The notes beneath the pieces are model-generated. The model ran no database searches and was not told where the DNA came from. It saw nothing but the letters and a program-made list of their open reading frames with translations. Positions 45,823 through 56,681 of a stretch of 64,000 nucleotides of DNA are shown piece by piece; position 1 is the first letter of the stretch, and the number at the start of each line of letters is the position of its first letter. The stretch is from Lentilactobacillus laojiaonis. Lineage in GTDB: Bacteria > Bacillota > Bacilli > Lactobacillales > Lactobacillaceae. Made by a program: the position numbers and the translations under genes. The DNA is taken from the NCBI RefSeq assembly GCF_020616595.1, contig NZ_CP085278.1:248001-312000 (forward strand), read 5' to 3'.

Positions 45823-46671
45823 ATGAAAAAAGTAATTTTTCTTGTAACGTCAATTGATGGTTTAAGAAAGCAAAATTTTATTAAGCAGTTAGGAAATTTA
45901 AACAATCGAAATTTTGAAATCAGTATTTTATTAGCGATGACTAACTTTGATGAGGTTTGGGTTGCTAAAAAAGAACTTAGTTTGCTAGGCAAAAGATACC
46001 ACTTACCTGAAGTTGAAGTAATTACTTTAACGGATATTTTTGGTAATCGTAAAGGTATTGATTTAACTGCGGATGATCTTAAAAAGATTGATTTATCTAA
46101 ATTAGAAAAACGAGTTTCTAAAAATAATAAAGATACCGTTGAAAGATATATTAATTCCGAAGGTGATATTATCGCTGAATCTACTTTGAATAAAGATGGA
46201 GTTCCGTTTGATATTAAGCTTTATGATGATGATAATCAGTTACAACAAATTACCAGTTATGATAAAGATAATCACTTGTTTGGAATACATAAGTATGTTG
46301 GCGGCCATTTGACCGAAACCTTGTTATTAAATAATGAACAGAAGCTAATCTTTAGATTTATTTTGCACGATGAACCAATGCGTACAATGTACTCATTAGC
46401 TAATACTTCAGTTCTTTCAATTCCGCAAACGATTCTAGATGAAGGTGTCATTGATAATTCAGGTGGTTTAATTAATGTAGATTCACAAAGTGATCTCGTT
46501 AGAAGAGAAGTAATTAATTATACTAATTATGATCGTTACTATGACATTAACTCTTTTTATCGAGAGATTTTAAATAGCTTGGATTATGAAAATGCCAGAA
46601 TTTATGTAGATATTGAAGATGTTGTTGATATTACAACGTACCTATCAAATCGAACTATATTTAATTATTAA
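45823..46671 (+). CDS. Stand-alone TarM-N-terminal-like (DUF1975-type) protein
   Basis: A 282-residue protein with no glycosyltransferase core. Residues ~100-175 (DTVERYINSEGDIIAESTLNKDGVPFDIKLYDDDNQLQQITSYDKDNHLFG) resemble the beta-sheet module that forms the N-terminal domain of TarM-type teichoic acid glycosyltransferases (short repeats of Y/D-G/N turns). The GT-B catalytic domain that normally follows is missing. The gene lies between tagD and a CDP-glycerol transferase, so a scaffold or acceptor-binding role is plausible. The sequence is seen; the family link is from pattern recognition only. Confidence 0.55.
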   Translation: MKKVIFLVTSIDGLRKQNFIKQLGNLNNRNFEISILLAMTNFDEVWVAKKELSLLGKRYHLPEVEVITLTDIFGNRKGIDLTADDLKKIDLSKLEKRVSKNNKDTVERYINSEGDIIAESTLNKDGVPFDIKLYDDDNQLQQITSYDKDNHLFGIHKYVGGHLTETLLLNNEQKLIFRFILHDEPMRTMYSLANTSVLSIPQTILDEGVIDNSGGLINVDSQSDLVRREVINYTNYDRYYDINSFYREILNSLDYENARIYVDIEDVVDITTYLSNRTIFNY

Positions 46672-46678
46672 GGAGTAA

Positions 46679-48712
46679 ATGACATTGAGAGCGATTCTAT
46701 CAGGTGTTCATCAAAAAAAAGGCCAACAATCTTTAGAATTTGAATTACTAGATGTTGTTGGTACTCTTGATCATACTTGCTTACTATTTGTAGAAAAAAA
46801 TAGTTTAGCATCAATTATGAAACCCATAACGAAAGTTTTAAGCCATAATATCATTCGAGTTGATATTGATGCCCAAGACTTCCATTTTCCATCAACTATC
46901 GGACAAACTGAATTTGAATGGCAAATGTATTTGGTAAGTAATACCCATACTAGAAAAGTTATTATCCAAGTGGAAAGTGAATACTTAAGTGATCGCCACC
47001 AATTGGAATTAACTAGTTTTTATCAATTTAATAGTGATGCTAAAGGCATGGCACTATTTAATTTAAAAACCGATCAAGCAGAAAATGATTTTATTATTAA
47101 CTCTATTAACTTAACGGATAATGCCTTGGAATTGACGGGTTATAATCAAATTAATGGAACCCAAATCAAAAATCAAAAGCTTATCTTAAAAAATCGCAAA
47201 TCAGAACAACAATTAGAATTTTCTATTGGTGATTCTTTATTTAAAGGGATGTTTGTGTTAACTGTACCTTTAAGTGATATTGAACGTGATAGTACTAATG
47301 AGATTTTTGTGGAATACGAATTAAATGATCAAAAAATTCGCCAAAAAGCAGTTATAACTAAATCTCTAAGTGGTCAATCAACCTTAGCTAATTTACCAGG
47401 TAACCGCCAAGTGGCTATTGAAAAAAATCTAACTAATGGGATTTTGGTTAAGGAATTTTCAGCTGCTAGTTTCGGCGAAAAAGCTGCTGCCGCCGTACAA
47501 AAAGTGGGAAGTGCCTTTGAAGCAGTTAAGATTGTTAATGAAAAAATCAATCTTTTATATATGAAACGACTATTTAAACGGGGGCATTCACCGTTTGAAG
47601 AAAATACTATTATGTTTGAAAGTTTCGGGGGTAGACAGGTTAGTGATAGTCCATACGCTATCTACAATTTATTTAAAAAACTTTATCCCGGAATTCGTTT
47701 GATTTGGTCGATTGATAGTTCCTTAAAAGGATTCTGTAAGGAAAATGGAATTGACTATGTAGTTAAAAATACCGCTAAATGGGTTCGTACCATGAAGAAA
47801 TCTCAATTTTGGATTAGTAATGCGCGCTTCCCAGCTTGGGTTAAAAAGCCTAGTTATGTGACATATATTCAAACTTGGCATGGAACTCCGTTGAAAAAAT
47901 TGGGATTAGATATTGCTAATGTCTCTATGCCGGGTACTACTACTGATAAGTATCACAAAAATTTTGTTAAAGAAGCTAATCGTTGGGATGCCTTAGTTTC
48001 TCCCAATGATTATTCTACGCAAATATTTAGATCAGCCTTTGGGTTTAAAAATCAAATTCTAAAAGTGGGATATCCACGAAATGATGAACTAATTAATACT
48101 CCAGCAGAAGATATCAATTTAATTAAAGAAAAATTGGGGATACCGACTGATAAAAAGGTGGTTATGTACGCTCCAACTTATCGAGATAATCAATTTGCCG
48201 CTAAAGGTAAATATACTTTTGAATTACCATTTGATTTAGAAGACTTTAAAAAGTCTTTTGGTGAAGATACAATCTTGATCTTAAGAATGCATTATTTGAT
48301 TTCCAATGCTTTAGATATTTCTAAGTATTCTGATTTTGTTTATGACTTTTCAAATCACTCTAATATTAGTGATTTGTATTTAGTGTCAGACGTCTTAATA
48401 ACCGATTATTCTTCAGTATTTTTCGATTATGCATATCTCAAACGTCCAATTCTATTTTATCCATATGATTACCATCTATATAAAGAAGAATTACGTGGAT
48501 TTTATCTTAATTACGAAACGGATCTTCCGGGTAAAATTGCCAATAATTCAGAGCAATTATTAGCCGAAATTAATCATGCTCTAAGTCATCCAGATATGAG
48601 CGCTAATGAAAAATTTATGAATTTCTATAACCGTTTCTGTACGATTAATGATGGACTAAGTTCATTTAAAGTTGTAAATTATGTAATGCATCAAATTGAA
48701 AAATCTAATTAA
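46679..48712 (+). CDS. CDP-glycerol glycerophosphotransferase (TagF/TagB family)
   Basis: A 677-residue protein. The C-terminal ~390 residues form the glycerophosphotransferase domain: MKKSQFWISNARFPAWVKKP, IQTWHGTPLKKLGLDIA with the catalytic WHG, LRMHYLI and DVLITDYSSVFFDYAYLKRPILFYPYD. The first ~280 residues are beta-rich and divergent, similar in placement to the N-terminal module of other TagF-like polymerases. It would extend or prime poly(glycerol phosphate) with CDP-glycerol from TagD at the membrane. The start is ATG 46679 or, better spaced from AAGGAG, the in-frame TTG 46685. Only one such gene is present, so polymerase and primase cannot be distinguished. Confidence 0.88.
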   Translation: MTLRAILSGVHQKKGQQSLEFELLDVVGTLDHTCLLFVEKNSLASIMKPITKVLSHNIIRVDIDAQDFHFPSTIGQTEFEWQMYLVSNTHTRKVIIQVESEYLSDRHQLELTSFYQFNSDAKGMALFNLKTDQAENDFIINSINLTDNALELTGYNQINGTQIKNQKLILKNRKSEQQLEFSIGDSLFKGMFVLTVPLSDIERDSTNEIFVEYELNDQKIRQKAVITKSLSGQSTLANLPGNRQVAIEKNLTNGILVKEFSAASFGEKAAAAVQKVGSAFEAVKIVNEKINLLYMKRLFKRGHSPFEENTIMFESFGGRQVSDSPYAIYNLFKKLYPGIRLIWSIDSSLKGFCKENGIDYVVKNTAKWVRTMKKSQFWISNARFPAWVKKPSYVTYIQTWHGTPLKKLGLDIANVSMPGTTTDKYHKNFVKEANRWDALVSPNDYSTQIFRSAFGFKNQILKVGYPRNDELINTPAEDINLIKEKLGIPTDKKVVMYAPTYRDNQFAAKGKYTFELPFDLEDFKKSFGEDTILILRMHYLISNALDISKYSDFVYDFSNHSNISDLYLVSDVLITDYSSVFFDYAYLKRPILFYPYDYHLYKEELRGFYLNYETDLPGKIANNSEQLLAEINHALSHPDMSANEKFMNFYNRFCTINDGLSSFKVVNYVMHQIEKSN

Positions 48713-48744
48713 AAAGGTCCGAACTTTATGGGTTCGGATTTTTT
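48711..48744 (+). terminator. Terminator after the teichoic acid genes
   Basis: The stem TCCGAAC / GGTTCGGA is flanked by an A run and ends in T residues. Confidence 0.8.
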
Positions 48745-48825
48745 ATTAGACTTTAATATAAAAATGAATTGCAAAAATAATTGTGTTAAACTTATAAGTA
48801 TTTAGATGGCTGAAAGGAATTTAAT

Positions 48826-50400
48826 ATGAATAATCAAGAACTAAAAAATGAAGTTGATAAACGTAGAACCTTTGCGATTATTTCTCACCCTGATGCTGGT
48901 AAAACTACTATTACTGAACAATTACTTTTGTTTGGGGGAGTAGTTCGTGAAGCCGGTACGGTTAAAGCCCGTAAAACCGGTAACTTTGCAAAATCTGACT
49001 GGATGGAAATTGAACAAAAACGTGGTATTTCGGTTACCAGTTCGGTAATGCAATTTGATTATGCCGGTAAACGAATCAATATTTTGGATACTCCAGGTCA
49101 CGAGGATTTTTCTGAAGATACGTATCGTACCTTGATGGCTGTTGACTCAGCTGTGATGGTCATTGATTCTGCTAAGGGGATTGAGCCTCAAACTAAAAAG
49201 CTATTTCAAATTTGTAAAATGCGTGGAATTCCAATCTTTACCTTCATGAATAAATTAGATCGTGATGGACGAACTCCTATGGATCTAATTGATCAATTAG
49301 AGGATGTCTTAGGTATAGAAGCCTATCCTATGAATTGGCCAATCGGTATGGGTAAAACTCTTGACGGAATTTACGATCGATTTAATAAACGAGTAGAATT
49401 ATACAAACATGATCAACCTAGTGAGTTTGTACAATTAGATGATGAGGGTAACCCCATTAATGATTCTGAATTAGCTGCTAATGATCAATTCCAAGAAACT
49501 AAAGAAAGTATTGAGTTGTTATCAATGGCTGGAAATGAATTTAGCGAAGAAAAAATTATGAACGGACAACAAACTCCGGTATTTTTTGGTTCAGCTTTAG
49601 TTAACTTCGGGGTTAAGACTTTCTTGGATGCCTATTTACAATTTGCACCGGGACCAAGTGCTCATAAAACTGAAGATGATCAAGTTATTGAAGCTACTAA
49701 TCCGGAATTTTCTGGTTTTGTCTTTAAAATTCAAGCTAACATGAATCCTAAACACCGTGATCGAATTGCGTTTGTTCGAATTTGCTCAGGTGAGTTTACC
49801 AAAGGGATGGATGTTAATTTAACTAGAACTGATAAGAAATTACGTCTATCAAACGTTACTGAATTTATGGCAAATACTCGGGAAAATGTGCAAAATGCGG
49901 TAGCCGGGGATATTATTGGTTTATATGATACTGGTAATTTTCAAATTGGCGATACCATTTGTATTGGTAAAAATAAATTACAATTCGAGAAGTTACCTCA
50001 ATTTACACCGGAACTGTTTGTCCGAGTAGCCGCTAAAAACGTTATGAAGCAAAAGTCATTTCATAAGGGAATTCAACAACTGGTTCAAGAAGGGGCAGTT
50101 CAACTATATACTTCTTATTCAACTAATGATTATATTTTAGGAGCAGTTGGACAACTTCAATTTGAAGTGTTCCAATTTAGAATGCAAAATGAATATAATT
50201 CAGAAGTAACGATGGAGCCAATGGGTCATAAGATGGCACGTTGGATTAATCCTGATCAATTGGATGAAAAAATGTCTTCTTCTAGAAACCTACTAGTTAA
50301 GGATCGTTTTGGTGATCCACTATTCTTATTTGAAAATCAATTTGCATTACGATGGTTCCAAGATAAGTATCCGGAAGTAGAATTGACATCCAAACTATAA
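48826..50400 (+). CDS. prfC: Peptide chain release factor 3
   Basis: A 524-residue translational GTPase that recycles release factors 1 and 2. G motifs: [15 protein letters not shown] (P loop), [14 protein letters not shown]; the RF3-specific insert [20 protein letters not shown] and domain III near the C-terminus. The length and start (ATG after GAAAGG) are standard. The next gene follows after 22 bases. Confidence 0.97.
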   Translation: MNNQELKNEVDKRRTFAIISHPDAGKTTITEQLLLFGGVVREAGTVKARKTGNFAKSDWMEIEQKRGISVTSSVMQFDYAGKRINILDTPGHEDFSEDTYRTLMAVDSAVMVIDSAKGIEPQTKKLFQICKMRGIPIFTFMNKLDRDGRTPMDLIDQLEDVLGIEAYPMNWPIGMGKTLDGIYDRFNKRVELYKHDQPSEFVQLDDEGNPINDSELAANDQFQETKESIELLSMAGNEFSEEKIMNGQQTPVFFGSALVNFGVKTFLDAYLQFAPGPSAHKTEDDQVIEATNPEFSGFVFKIQANMNPKHRDRIAFVRICSGEFTKGMDVNLTRTDKKLRLSNVTEFMANTRENVQNAVAGDIIGLYDTGNFQIGDTICIGKNKLQFEKLPQFTPELFVRVAAKNVMKQKSFHKGIQQLVQEGAVQLYTSYSTNDYILGAVGQLQFEVFQFRMQNEYNSEVTMEPMGHKMARWINPDQLDEKMSSSRNLLVKDRFGDPLFLFENQFALRWFQDKYPEVELTSKL

Positions 50401-50422
50401 TTTATTAAGGAGATTTTAATTT

Positions 50423-51856
50423 ATGTTAGATAAACATTTATCAGCTTGTACAACCGTTTTAGTCGGTAAGAAGGCTAGTATTGATGGTTCAACCATGATC
50501 GCTAGAAATGATGACACTTTCTTGCCATTAACTCCTCAAAGATTTGATATGCAACCTGCTGTGCATAACCGCAAAGCAACTTGGGTTTCAAACCAAAATG
50601 GATTTACGGCACCGCTACCTGAATCCGGTTATCGTTATCAAGAAACTCCTAATGTAGTTGTTGAAAAAGAAGGGGTTTATGCTGAAAGTGGTTTTAACGA
50701 AAAAAACGTTGGTATGAGTGCAACTGAAAGTGTCTACGGTAATGAACGCGCCTTAGCCTATGATCCATTAGTAGCTAATGGTTTAGCAGAAGACTCACTT
50801 CAATCAATGGTGTTACCATTTATTGATTCTGCAAGAGATGGTGTTCAATATCTAGGTAATTTAATTAAAGAATATGGATCTCCTGAAGGTAATGGAGTTA
50901 TCTTTAGTGATAAAGATGACGTTTGGTATATGGAAATTGTTACTGGACATCACTGGGTAGCTCAACGAATTCCAGATGATGCTTATGCAGTTGCTGCTAA
51001 CCAAGTTTCTATTCAACAAGTTGATTTCAATGATTCTAAAAACTTTATGTGGTCTGAAGGAATTCAAGAATTTGTTGAAAAATACCATTTAAATACCGAC
51101 AAATCTGGTTGGAACTTTAGACATATTTTTGGAACTAGTAATGAAAAAGATCGTTTTTATAACACGCCTCGAGTTTGGTTTGCTCAACGTTACTTAAATC
51201 CAGAAATTATTCAAGACCCAACTTCTGCTGAAATGCCATTTATTTGTTATACCGATAAATTAATTAGTGTAGAAGATATTGAGTACATTTTAGGTTCTCA
51301 CTATAACGAAACTGAATTCGATCCATTGGGTAAGGGAGATGCTGCAAGCAAGTTGCGTTATCGTCCAATTTCAATGAACCGTACGCAAAACTCACATGTC
51401 TTACAAATAAGAAATGATGTTCCCGAAGAAATGTCAGCTATCATGTGGTTATGTTTCGGAGTACCGGCCTTTACTCCATTTGTTCCATTCTTTGGAAATG
51501 CTAATGATACAGCACCAACTTATTCAACTACTCCAGAACATTGTGATGATGTTAGTGCTTATTGGATGTATCGTAAATTATCAATGTTAGTTGAATCACA
51601 CTATAGTGATTTTATCCAAAATGACATTGACTTTTTAACGGATACGAAACAAGTTTTAAGAACCCACGTTCAAAATACATTTGACCAAGCTATTAAAGAA
51701 AATCTCAGTGGCGAAAAATTAACTGAATTTTTAACTAATCAAAATTATCAAATTGTTGATCAAATGAAAGTTAAAACTACTGACTTTAGTCATGAATTAA
51801 TTGAAAAGGGATTAACTCTTTCTAAACTAACTTATAATATGGATAAAAATCTATAA
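50423..51856 (+). CDS. pepD: C69 family dipeptidase
   Basis: A 477-residue dipeptidase, an N-terminal-nucleophile hydrolase of the PepD/C69 family in lactobacilli. The nucleophile is Cys9 in LSACTTVLVG; the propeptide here is very short. GSTMIARNDDT, ATESVYGNERALAYDP and WRYRPISMNRTQNSHVLQIR-type segments match the family. It splits a broad range of dipeptides in the cytosol. AAGGAG lies before the ATG. It ends in a strong terminator shared with clpE. Confidence 0.93.
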   Translation: MLDKHLSACTTVLVGKKASIDGSTMIARNDDTFLPLTPQRFDMQPAVHNRKATWVSNQNGFTAPLPESGYRYQETPNVVVEKEGVYAESGFNEKNVGMSATESVYGNERALAYDPLVANGLAEDSLQSMVLPFIDSARDGVQYLGNLIKEYGSPEGNGVIFSDKDDVWYMEIVTGHHWVAQRIPDDAYAVAANQVSIQQVDFNDSKNFMWSEGIQEFVEKYHLNTDKSGWNFRHIFGTSNEKDRFYNTPRVWFAQRYLNPEIIQDPTSAEMPFICYTDKLISVEDIEYILGSHYNETEFDPLGKGDAASKLRYRPISMNRTQNSHVLQIRNDVPEEMSAIMWLCFGVPAFTPFVPFFGNANDTAPTYSTTPEHCDDVSAYWMYRKLSMLVESHYSDFIQNDIDFLTDTKQVLRTHVQNTFDQAIKENLSGEKLTEFLTNQNYQIVDQMKVKTTDFSHELIEKGLTLSKLTYNMDKNL

Positions 51857-51897
51857 TAAAAAAAGCCTCTACTTTAATTAGTAGAGGCTTTTTTTAT
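51857..51897. terminator. Bidirectional terminator between pepD and clpE
   Basis: The stem AAAAAAAGCCTCTAC / GTAGAGGCTTTTTTT has A and T runs on both sides. Confidence 0.88.
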
Positions 51898-51900
51898 TAT

Positions 51901-54150
51901 TTAGTTATCATTAGTTTCTGAATTGTCATCTTTAGGTTCTAAATCAACTGATGAAATTACGATATTATCATCTTTATTAACATCGGCCTTAAGATTTACA
52001 GTACTTTCATGATCAAGATAGTAATCTGCAATTCCATCTTCGATCTCTTCTTGAATTACTCGACGTAGTGGACGAGCTCCCATAGAAGGACTGTAACCAA
52101 GTTCTACTAATTTGTCTTTAGCAGCATCGGTTACTTCAATAGTAAGACCTTGATGAGAAAGCATTTCATTAACATCGTTAATCATAAGAGTAACGATATG
52201 AGTTAAATCACCCTTAGTTAATGGATCAAACTCAATAACGTCGTCAAATCGATTTAGTAATTCTGGCTTGAAGTACATGCCTAATTTATCAAGGACAGAA
52301 TGGGTTTTACCCTTTACACTAGCTCCAAAACCAACACTAGCTTCAACATCACCAGTACCGGCGTTACTAGTCATAATAATAATAGTATCTTTAAATGAAA
52401 CGGTTCTACCTTGACTATCAGTTAGACGACCATCATCTAAAATTTGTAAGAACATGTGTAGTACATCGGGATGAGCTTTTTCCACTTCGTCTAATAAGAT
52501 TAAACTATATGGATGACGACGTACTTGTTCGGTTAATTGACCAGCTTCATCATATCCTACATATCCAGGAGGTGAACCGATTAATTTAGCCACTGAATGA
52601 GGTTCCATATATTCCGACATGTCAAAACGAATCATGGCATCTTCAGAACCAAATAGTTGTTTAGCTAATTGCTTAGCCAACTCGGTTTTACCAACCCCGG
52701 TTGGACCTACAAATAAGAAGGAACCAATAGGGCGACCAGTACCGTTAAAGCCAATTCGATTTCGACGAATTGCTCGAGAAACATCATCAACAGCATGATC
52801 TTGACCAATTACGTTAGCCTTTAAATTAGAATCAAGATTCTTAAGTTGTTGTTGTTCTTGAGTTTGCAATTCACCTACAGGAATATCGGTTTTTTCTTCA
52901 ACGATTTTTTCCATATCGTGAGCAGTAACCTTTGGAACTTTAGATTCATTAATACTGCTACCATTATCTTTAGCTTTTTGTAACTTATTAACTTGGTCGC
53001 GATAATAAGCAGCTTTTTCATAGTCTTCTTGTTGTAAAGCAATTTGTTTTTGATCTTCAGCATCTTTCATTTGTTTATCTAAAGTCTTAGGATCAACCAC
53101 GTTAATCGTTAAATTCTTACGAGATCCGGCTTCATCCATTAAATCGATGGCTTTATCAGGTAAATAACGATCTTGAATGTAACGATCTGATAATTTTACT
53201 GCAGCATCGATAGAACCTTCAGTATATTTAACATGATGATAGTCTTCGTAGCGTTTTTGAATACCTTTTAAGATTTTTACGGCTTGACTAGGAGTAGGTT
53301 CTTCCACATTAACTTGTTGGAAACGTCTAGTTAAGGCTGCATCTTTTTCGATATCTCGAAATTCTTTTAGGGTAGTTGCACCAATTAATTGGAATTCACC
53401 ACGAGCAAGTGCTGGTTTCAAAACATTTCCTGCATCCATGCTACCTTCTGCATTACCAGCACCGACAATTTCATGGATTTCATCAATAAATAAAATAACA
53501 TCTGGATTAGCCTGAACTTCTTTAATTAATTGTTGCATTCTTTGTTCAAATTGGCCACGAATTCCAGTTCCTTGAACTAATGAGACTACGTCAAGGCGAA
53601 TAATTTGTTTATTTCTAAGTTTTTGAGGAACTTGGCCAAAAACAATTTGTTGAGCCAATCCTTCAACAACTGCGGTTTTACCAACCCCAGCTTCACCGAT
53701 TAATACGGGATTATTCTTAGTACGACGATTTAAAATTTCAATAACACGTTTAGTTTCTTGATCACGACCAATAACGGGATCAATTTTTCCATCTTTCGCC
53801 ATTTGAGTCATATTGATACCAAATTGATCAAGAAGTGATTGATTATTTCGATTACCATTATTGCCACGGTTACCATTATTAGGTCCGGATGGCTGGGTAG
53901 GTGGAACTTGTCTAGGGTCAGGATTATTGAAATTACCGTTTTGCATGGCACGGAAAATATCATCTAATCCTCCCATTCCAAATGGGTCTTGAGCCATATC
54001 ATTTATACCTCCCGAGTTTGGATTATTTCTTCTTGGACTAGTTAGGAGTTGATAGCAATTTTGACAAAGGTTGATTGTTTTTTGATCACCATTTACACTG
54101 GTGTAAAGGTGAATGGTTGCTTCATTGATGTGGCAATTTTCGCATAACAT
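51901..54150 (-). CDS. clpE: ATP-dependent Clp protease ATP-binding subunit ClpE
   Basis: A 749-residue AAA+ unfoldase that pairs with ClpP. The N-terminal zinc finger ([25 protein letters not shown]) marks ClpE. A Gly/Asn-rich linker follows. Then AAA-1 ([19 protein letters not shown]), a UVR motif in [15 protein letters not shown] and AAA-2 ([46 protein letters not shown]) come in order. Upstream is a perfect CtsR operator, so it is heat- and stress-induced under CtsR. The ribosome site on the minus strand is AGGAGG. Confidence 0.98.
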   Translation of the reverse strand: MLCENCHINEATIHLYTSVNGDQKTINLCQNCYQLLTSPRRNNPNSGGINDMAQDPFGMGGLDDIFRAMQNGNFNNPDPRQVPPTQPSGPNNGNRGNNGNRNNQSLLDQFGINMTQMAKDGKIDPVIGRDQETKRVIEILNRRTKNNPVLIGEAGVGKTAVVEGLAQQIVFGQVPQKLRNKQIIRLDVVSLVQGTGIRGQFEQRMQQLIKEVQANPDVILFIDEIHEIVGAGNAEGSMDAGNVLKPALARGEFQLIGATTLKEFRDIEKDAALTRRFQQVNVEEPTPSQAVKILKGIQKRYEDYHHVKYTEGSIDAAVKLSDRYIQDRYLPDKAIDLMDEAGSRKNLTINVVDPKTLDKQMKDAEDQKQIALQQEDYEKAAYYRDQVNKLQKAKDNGSSINESKVPKVTAHDMEKIVEEKTDIPVGELQTQEQQQLKNLDSNLKANVIGQDHAVDDVSRAIRRNRIGFNGTGRPIGSFLFVGPTGVGKTELAKQLAKQLFGSEDAMIRFDMSEYMEPHSVAKLIGSPPGYVGYDEAGQLTEQVRRHPYSLILLDEVEKAHPDVLHMFLQILDDGRLTDSQGRTVSFKDTIIIMTSNAGTGDVEASVGFGASVKGKTHSVLDKLGMYFKPELLNRFDDVIEFDPLTKGDLTHIVTLMINDVNEMLSHQGLTIEVTDAAKDKLVELGYSPSMGARPLRRVIQEEIEDGIADYYLDHESTVNLKADVNKDDNIVISSVDLEPKDDNSETNDN

Positions 54151-54195
54151 TAATTGCCGTCCTCCTTTATATTAAAAATAAGATCGAAAAAGAAT

Positions 54196-54212
54196 TTTGA
54201 CCTTCTTTGACC
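54196..54212 (-). promoter_or_regulatory. CtsR operator before clpE
   Basis: Two direct repeats of GGTCAAA separated by GAA on the minus strand match the CtsR consensus heptad pair with a three-base spacer. They lie just downstream of the clpE -10 element. Confidence 0.92.
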
Positions 54213-54222
54213 TTTGATAGAT

Positions 54223-54250
54223 ATTATACATCTAAAGTGATAACATTCAA
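54223..54250 (-). promoter_or_regulatory. clpE promoter
   Basis: On the minus strand TTGAAT (54245-54250) and TATAAT (54223-54228) are 16 bases apart, 11 bases upstream of the CtsR operator. Confidence 0.7.
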
Positions 54251-54282
54251 GTAAAAAGTACTATTAAAAGAGGTGAATCAAA

Positions 54283-54462
54283 TTGGATAGCCAATCAAAC
54301 TATACTGCCTTGTTAAATCAATTAGTAAATGAAGAGATTGATCAGTTTAAAATTACACCTAGTCAATTTCAAGAATTTCAAATAGCCTTCATGAATTTTG
54401 ATAAACGCAAGCGAGTGATCGGATCTGCTGAAAAAAATGGAGAAATAGTATATCATTTATAA
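54283..54462 (+). CDS. Uncharacterised 59-residue protein between clpE and ptsH
   Basis: A TTG at 54283, seven bases after AGAGGTG, opens 59 codons to TAA. The product is helical, charged and soluble: MDSQSNYTALLNQLVNEEID, FKITPSQFQEFQIAFMNFDK and a basic end with RKRVIGSAEKNGE. I do not assign a family or function. It is divergent from clpE, with its start inside the clpE promoter region, and lies upstream of the ptsHI promoter, so it may be a separate unit. Confidence 0.6.
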   Translation: MDSQSNYTALLNQLVNEEIDQFKITPSQFQEFQIAFMNFDKRKRVIGSAEKNGEIVYHL

Positions 54463-54492
54463 GAACACTAAATAATGATATTTTTATTAAAA

Positions 54493-54506
54493 TGAAAGCG
54501 TTTAAT
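54493..54506. promoter_or_regulatory. cre-like site upstream of ptsH
   Basis: TGAAAGCGTTTAAT matches the CcpA consensus at 12 of 14 positions (the last two differ). It ends seven bases before the -35 element of the ptsHI promoter, where CcpA would tend to activate. Confidence 0.4.
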
Positions 54507-54513
54507 GAAATGC

Positions 54514-54542
54514 TTGTCTTTTATGAAATATATTGATATTCT
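54514..54542 (+). promoter_or_regulatory. ptsHI promoter
   Basis: TTGTCT (54514-54519) and TATTCT (54537-54542) are exactly 17 bases apart, about 80 bases before the ptsH start. Confidence 0.55.
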
Positions 54543-54623
54543 TAATGTATAAGAAATTTTCTGTTTACGGAATTTTCTCACTAACCGATTTAAATATTGA
54601 TGATAACAAGGAGATTGATTATT

Positions 54624-54890
54624 ATGGAAAAACGCGAATACAAAGTTATTGCAGAAACTGGGATCCATGCACGTCCAGCAACTTTACTTGTTCAAACTGC
54701 AAGTAAATTTAATTCAGACGTTTCATTAAGTTACCAAGATAAATCAGTAAATCTAAAATCTATTATGGGAGTTATGTCACTCGGGGTTGGCCAAAATGCG
54801 GAAGTTACTATTTCTGCTGATGGTGATGACGAAAAAGAAGCTATGGATGCAATCAGTGACACAATGAAACAGGAAGGTCTAATTGATTAA
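54624..54890 (+). CDS. ptsH: Phosphocarrier protein HPr
   Basis: An 88-residue HPr, the phosphate relay of the sugar phosphotransferase system and, when Ser-phosphorylated, the corepressor of CcpA. His15 lies in [11 protein letters not shown] and the regulatory Ser46 in [11 protein letters not shown]. The ATG at 54624 after AAGGAG gives these standard residue numbers; an upstream in-frame frame from 54597 is not used. It is followed after 2 bases by ptsI. Confidence 0.98.
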   Translation: MEKREYKVIAETGIHARPATLLVQTASKFNSDVSLSYQDKSVNLKSIMGVMSLGVGQNAEVTISADGDDEKEAMDAISDTMKQEGLID

Positions 54891-54892
54891 TC

Positions 54893-56620
54893 ATGAAAAC
54901 AATAAAGGGAATTGCCGCAAGTGATGGAATCGCGATTGCCCCTGCTTTTCGATTGGTAGAACCTAATCTATCTTTTGAACAACGAACAATTGATGATCCA
55001 TCCCAAGAAATTGACCGTATCAATGCAGCACTAGAAGCTTCAAAAAAAGAATTAGAAATCATTAAGCAAAAAGCTGAAAAAAACCTGGGAACCGAAGAAG
55101 CTCAAGTTTTTGAAGCACATATTACTATTTTGTCTGATCCTGAAATGATTAAACAGATCACAACTGAAATTCAAGATAAGTTAGTTAATGCGGAACAAGC
55201 TCTTGCTGATGTTACTGATAGTTATATTCAATTATTCCAAGCTATGGATGATAATGAATATATGAAGCAACGTGCATCGGATGTTGCTGATGTAACAAAA
55301 CGCGTTATGAGTCATTTATTGGGAGTAGAACTTCCTGATCCAGCTTTAATTGATCATGAAGTTGTAATTATTGCGCATGACCTTACTCCTAGTGACACCG
55401 CACAATTTGATACTAACCTTGTAAAGGGAATTGTTGCTGATCTAGGAGGTCGCACATCTCATTCTGCCATTATGTCTAGAACTTTAGAAATTCCGGCAGT
55501 AGTTGGTTCAGAAACAGCAACTAATGACATTAAAGAAGATATTATGGTAATTGTTGACGGATTAACCGGTGATGTGATTGTTGATCCAAATGATGATCAA
55601 ATTTCAGAATATAGACAAAAACAAACTAAATACTTAGAAGAAAAAGCAGAATGGCAAAAGCTTAAGACTAAGCAAACTACTTCTGCAGATGGTAAACATC
55701 CAATTTTAGCTGCTAATATCGGTACTCCAAAAGATATGGATGGTGTACTTGAAAATGGTGCTGAAGGTATTGGACTATACCGAACTGAATTCTTATATAT
55801 GGATTCTAATGAATTGCCATCAGAAGATGATCAATTTAAAGCGTATAAAGAAGTCGTTGAAAAAATGGGCGATAAACCGGTAGTTATAAGAACTATGGAT
55901 ATCGGTGGTGACAAAAAGTTGCCATATCTACCATTGCCAGAAGAAATGAATCCGTTCTTGGGCTATCGAGCAATTCGAATTAGTTTAGATAAGGATGATA
56001 TTTTCAGAACGCAATTACGAGCTTTATTACGTGCATCAAGTTTTGGTAATCTTTGGATTATGTTCCCAATGATTGCTACACTTAATGAATTCCGTTCAGC
56101 TAAGAAAATTTACGAAGAAGAACGTGAAAAATTAATTAATAGTGGAGTTAAAGTGGGCGACATTAAACTTGGTATTATGATTGAAATTCCGGCAGCAGCA
56201 GTTTTAGCAGATAAATTTGCTAAAGAAGTTGACTTTATGAGTATTGGTACCAATGACTTGATTCAATATTCAATGGCCGCCGACCGTGGTAATGAATGTG
56301 TTTCATATTTATACCAACCATACAATCCATCTATTCTACGTTTAATTAAACGAGTAATTGATTATTGTCACTTAGAAGGTAAGATTGCTTGTATGTGTGG
56401 CGAAATGGCGGGTGACCAAATCGCCGTTCCATTGTTATTAGGAATGGGCTTGGATGAATTTTCAATGAGTGCTACTTCAATTCTTAGAACTAGATCATTA
56501 ATTAAAGATTTGGATTCTAAAAAAATGGCTGAGTTAGTTAACAAGGTTGTTAATGAAGCAGAAACTAATGAACAAGTTCGTCAAATGGTGATTGATGCCG
56601 TTCCAGAAATTAAGGATTAA
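54893..56620 (+). CDS. ptsI: Phosphoenolpyruvate-protein phosphotransferase (Enzyme I)
   Basis: A 575-residue Enzyme I that moves phosphate from phosphoenolpyruvate to HPr. The phosphohistidine His190 lies in [19 protein letters not shown], and the phosphoenolpyruvate-binding barrel has [46 protein letters not shown] and CMCGEMAGD. The length is normal. It begins 2 bases after the ptsH stop. It ends at a perfect palindrome terminator. Confidence 0.98.
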   Translation: MKTIKGIAASDGIAIAPAFRLVEPNLSFEQRTIDDPSQEIDRINAALEASKKELEIIKQKAEKNLGTEEAQVFEAHITILSDPEMIKQITTEIQDKLVNAEQALADVTDSYIQLFQAMDDNEYMKQRASDVADVTKRVMSHLLGVELPDPALIDHEVVIIAHDLTPSDTAQFDTNLVKGIVADLGGRTSHSAIMSRTLEIPAVVGSETATNDIKEDIMVIVDGLTGDVIVDPNDDQISEYRQKQTKYLEEKAEWQKLKTKQTTSADGKHPILAANIGTPKDMDGVLENGAEGIGLYRTEFLYMDSNELPSEDDQFKAYKEVVEKMGDKPVVIRTMDIGGDKKLPYLPLPEEMNPFLGYRAIRISLDKDDIFRTQLRALLRASSFGNLWIMFPMIATLNEFRSAKKIYEEEREKLINSGVKVGDIKLGIMIEIPAAAVLADKFAKEVDFMSIGTNDLIQYSMAADRGNECVSYLYQPYNPSILRLIKRVIDYCHLEGKIACMCGEMAGDQIAVPLLLGMGLDEFSMSATSILRTRSLIKDLDSKKMAELVNKVVNEAETNEQVRQMVIDAVPEIKD

Positions 56621-56627
56621 TTAAAAT

Positions 56628-56667
56628 AAAAAGGCAGCTATCTAGATATCTAGATAGCTGCCTTTTT
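56628..56667. terminator. Terminator after ptsHI, 40-base perfect palindrome
   Basis: Twenty bases beginning AAAAAGGCAGC and their exact reverse complement meet with no loop; the centre is ATCTAGAT-like. It should terminate in either direction. Confidence 0.9.
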
Positions 56668-56681
56668 GAGTGATAGACTTA

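Noticed and set aside
52395-53063. Short frames opposite or within clpE
   Set aside because: They are alternative frames of a conserved AAA+ gene without ribosome sites.
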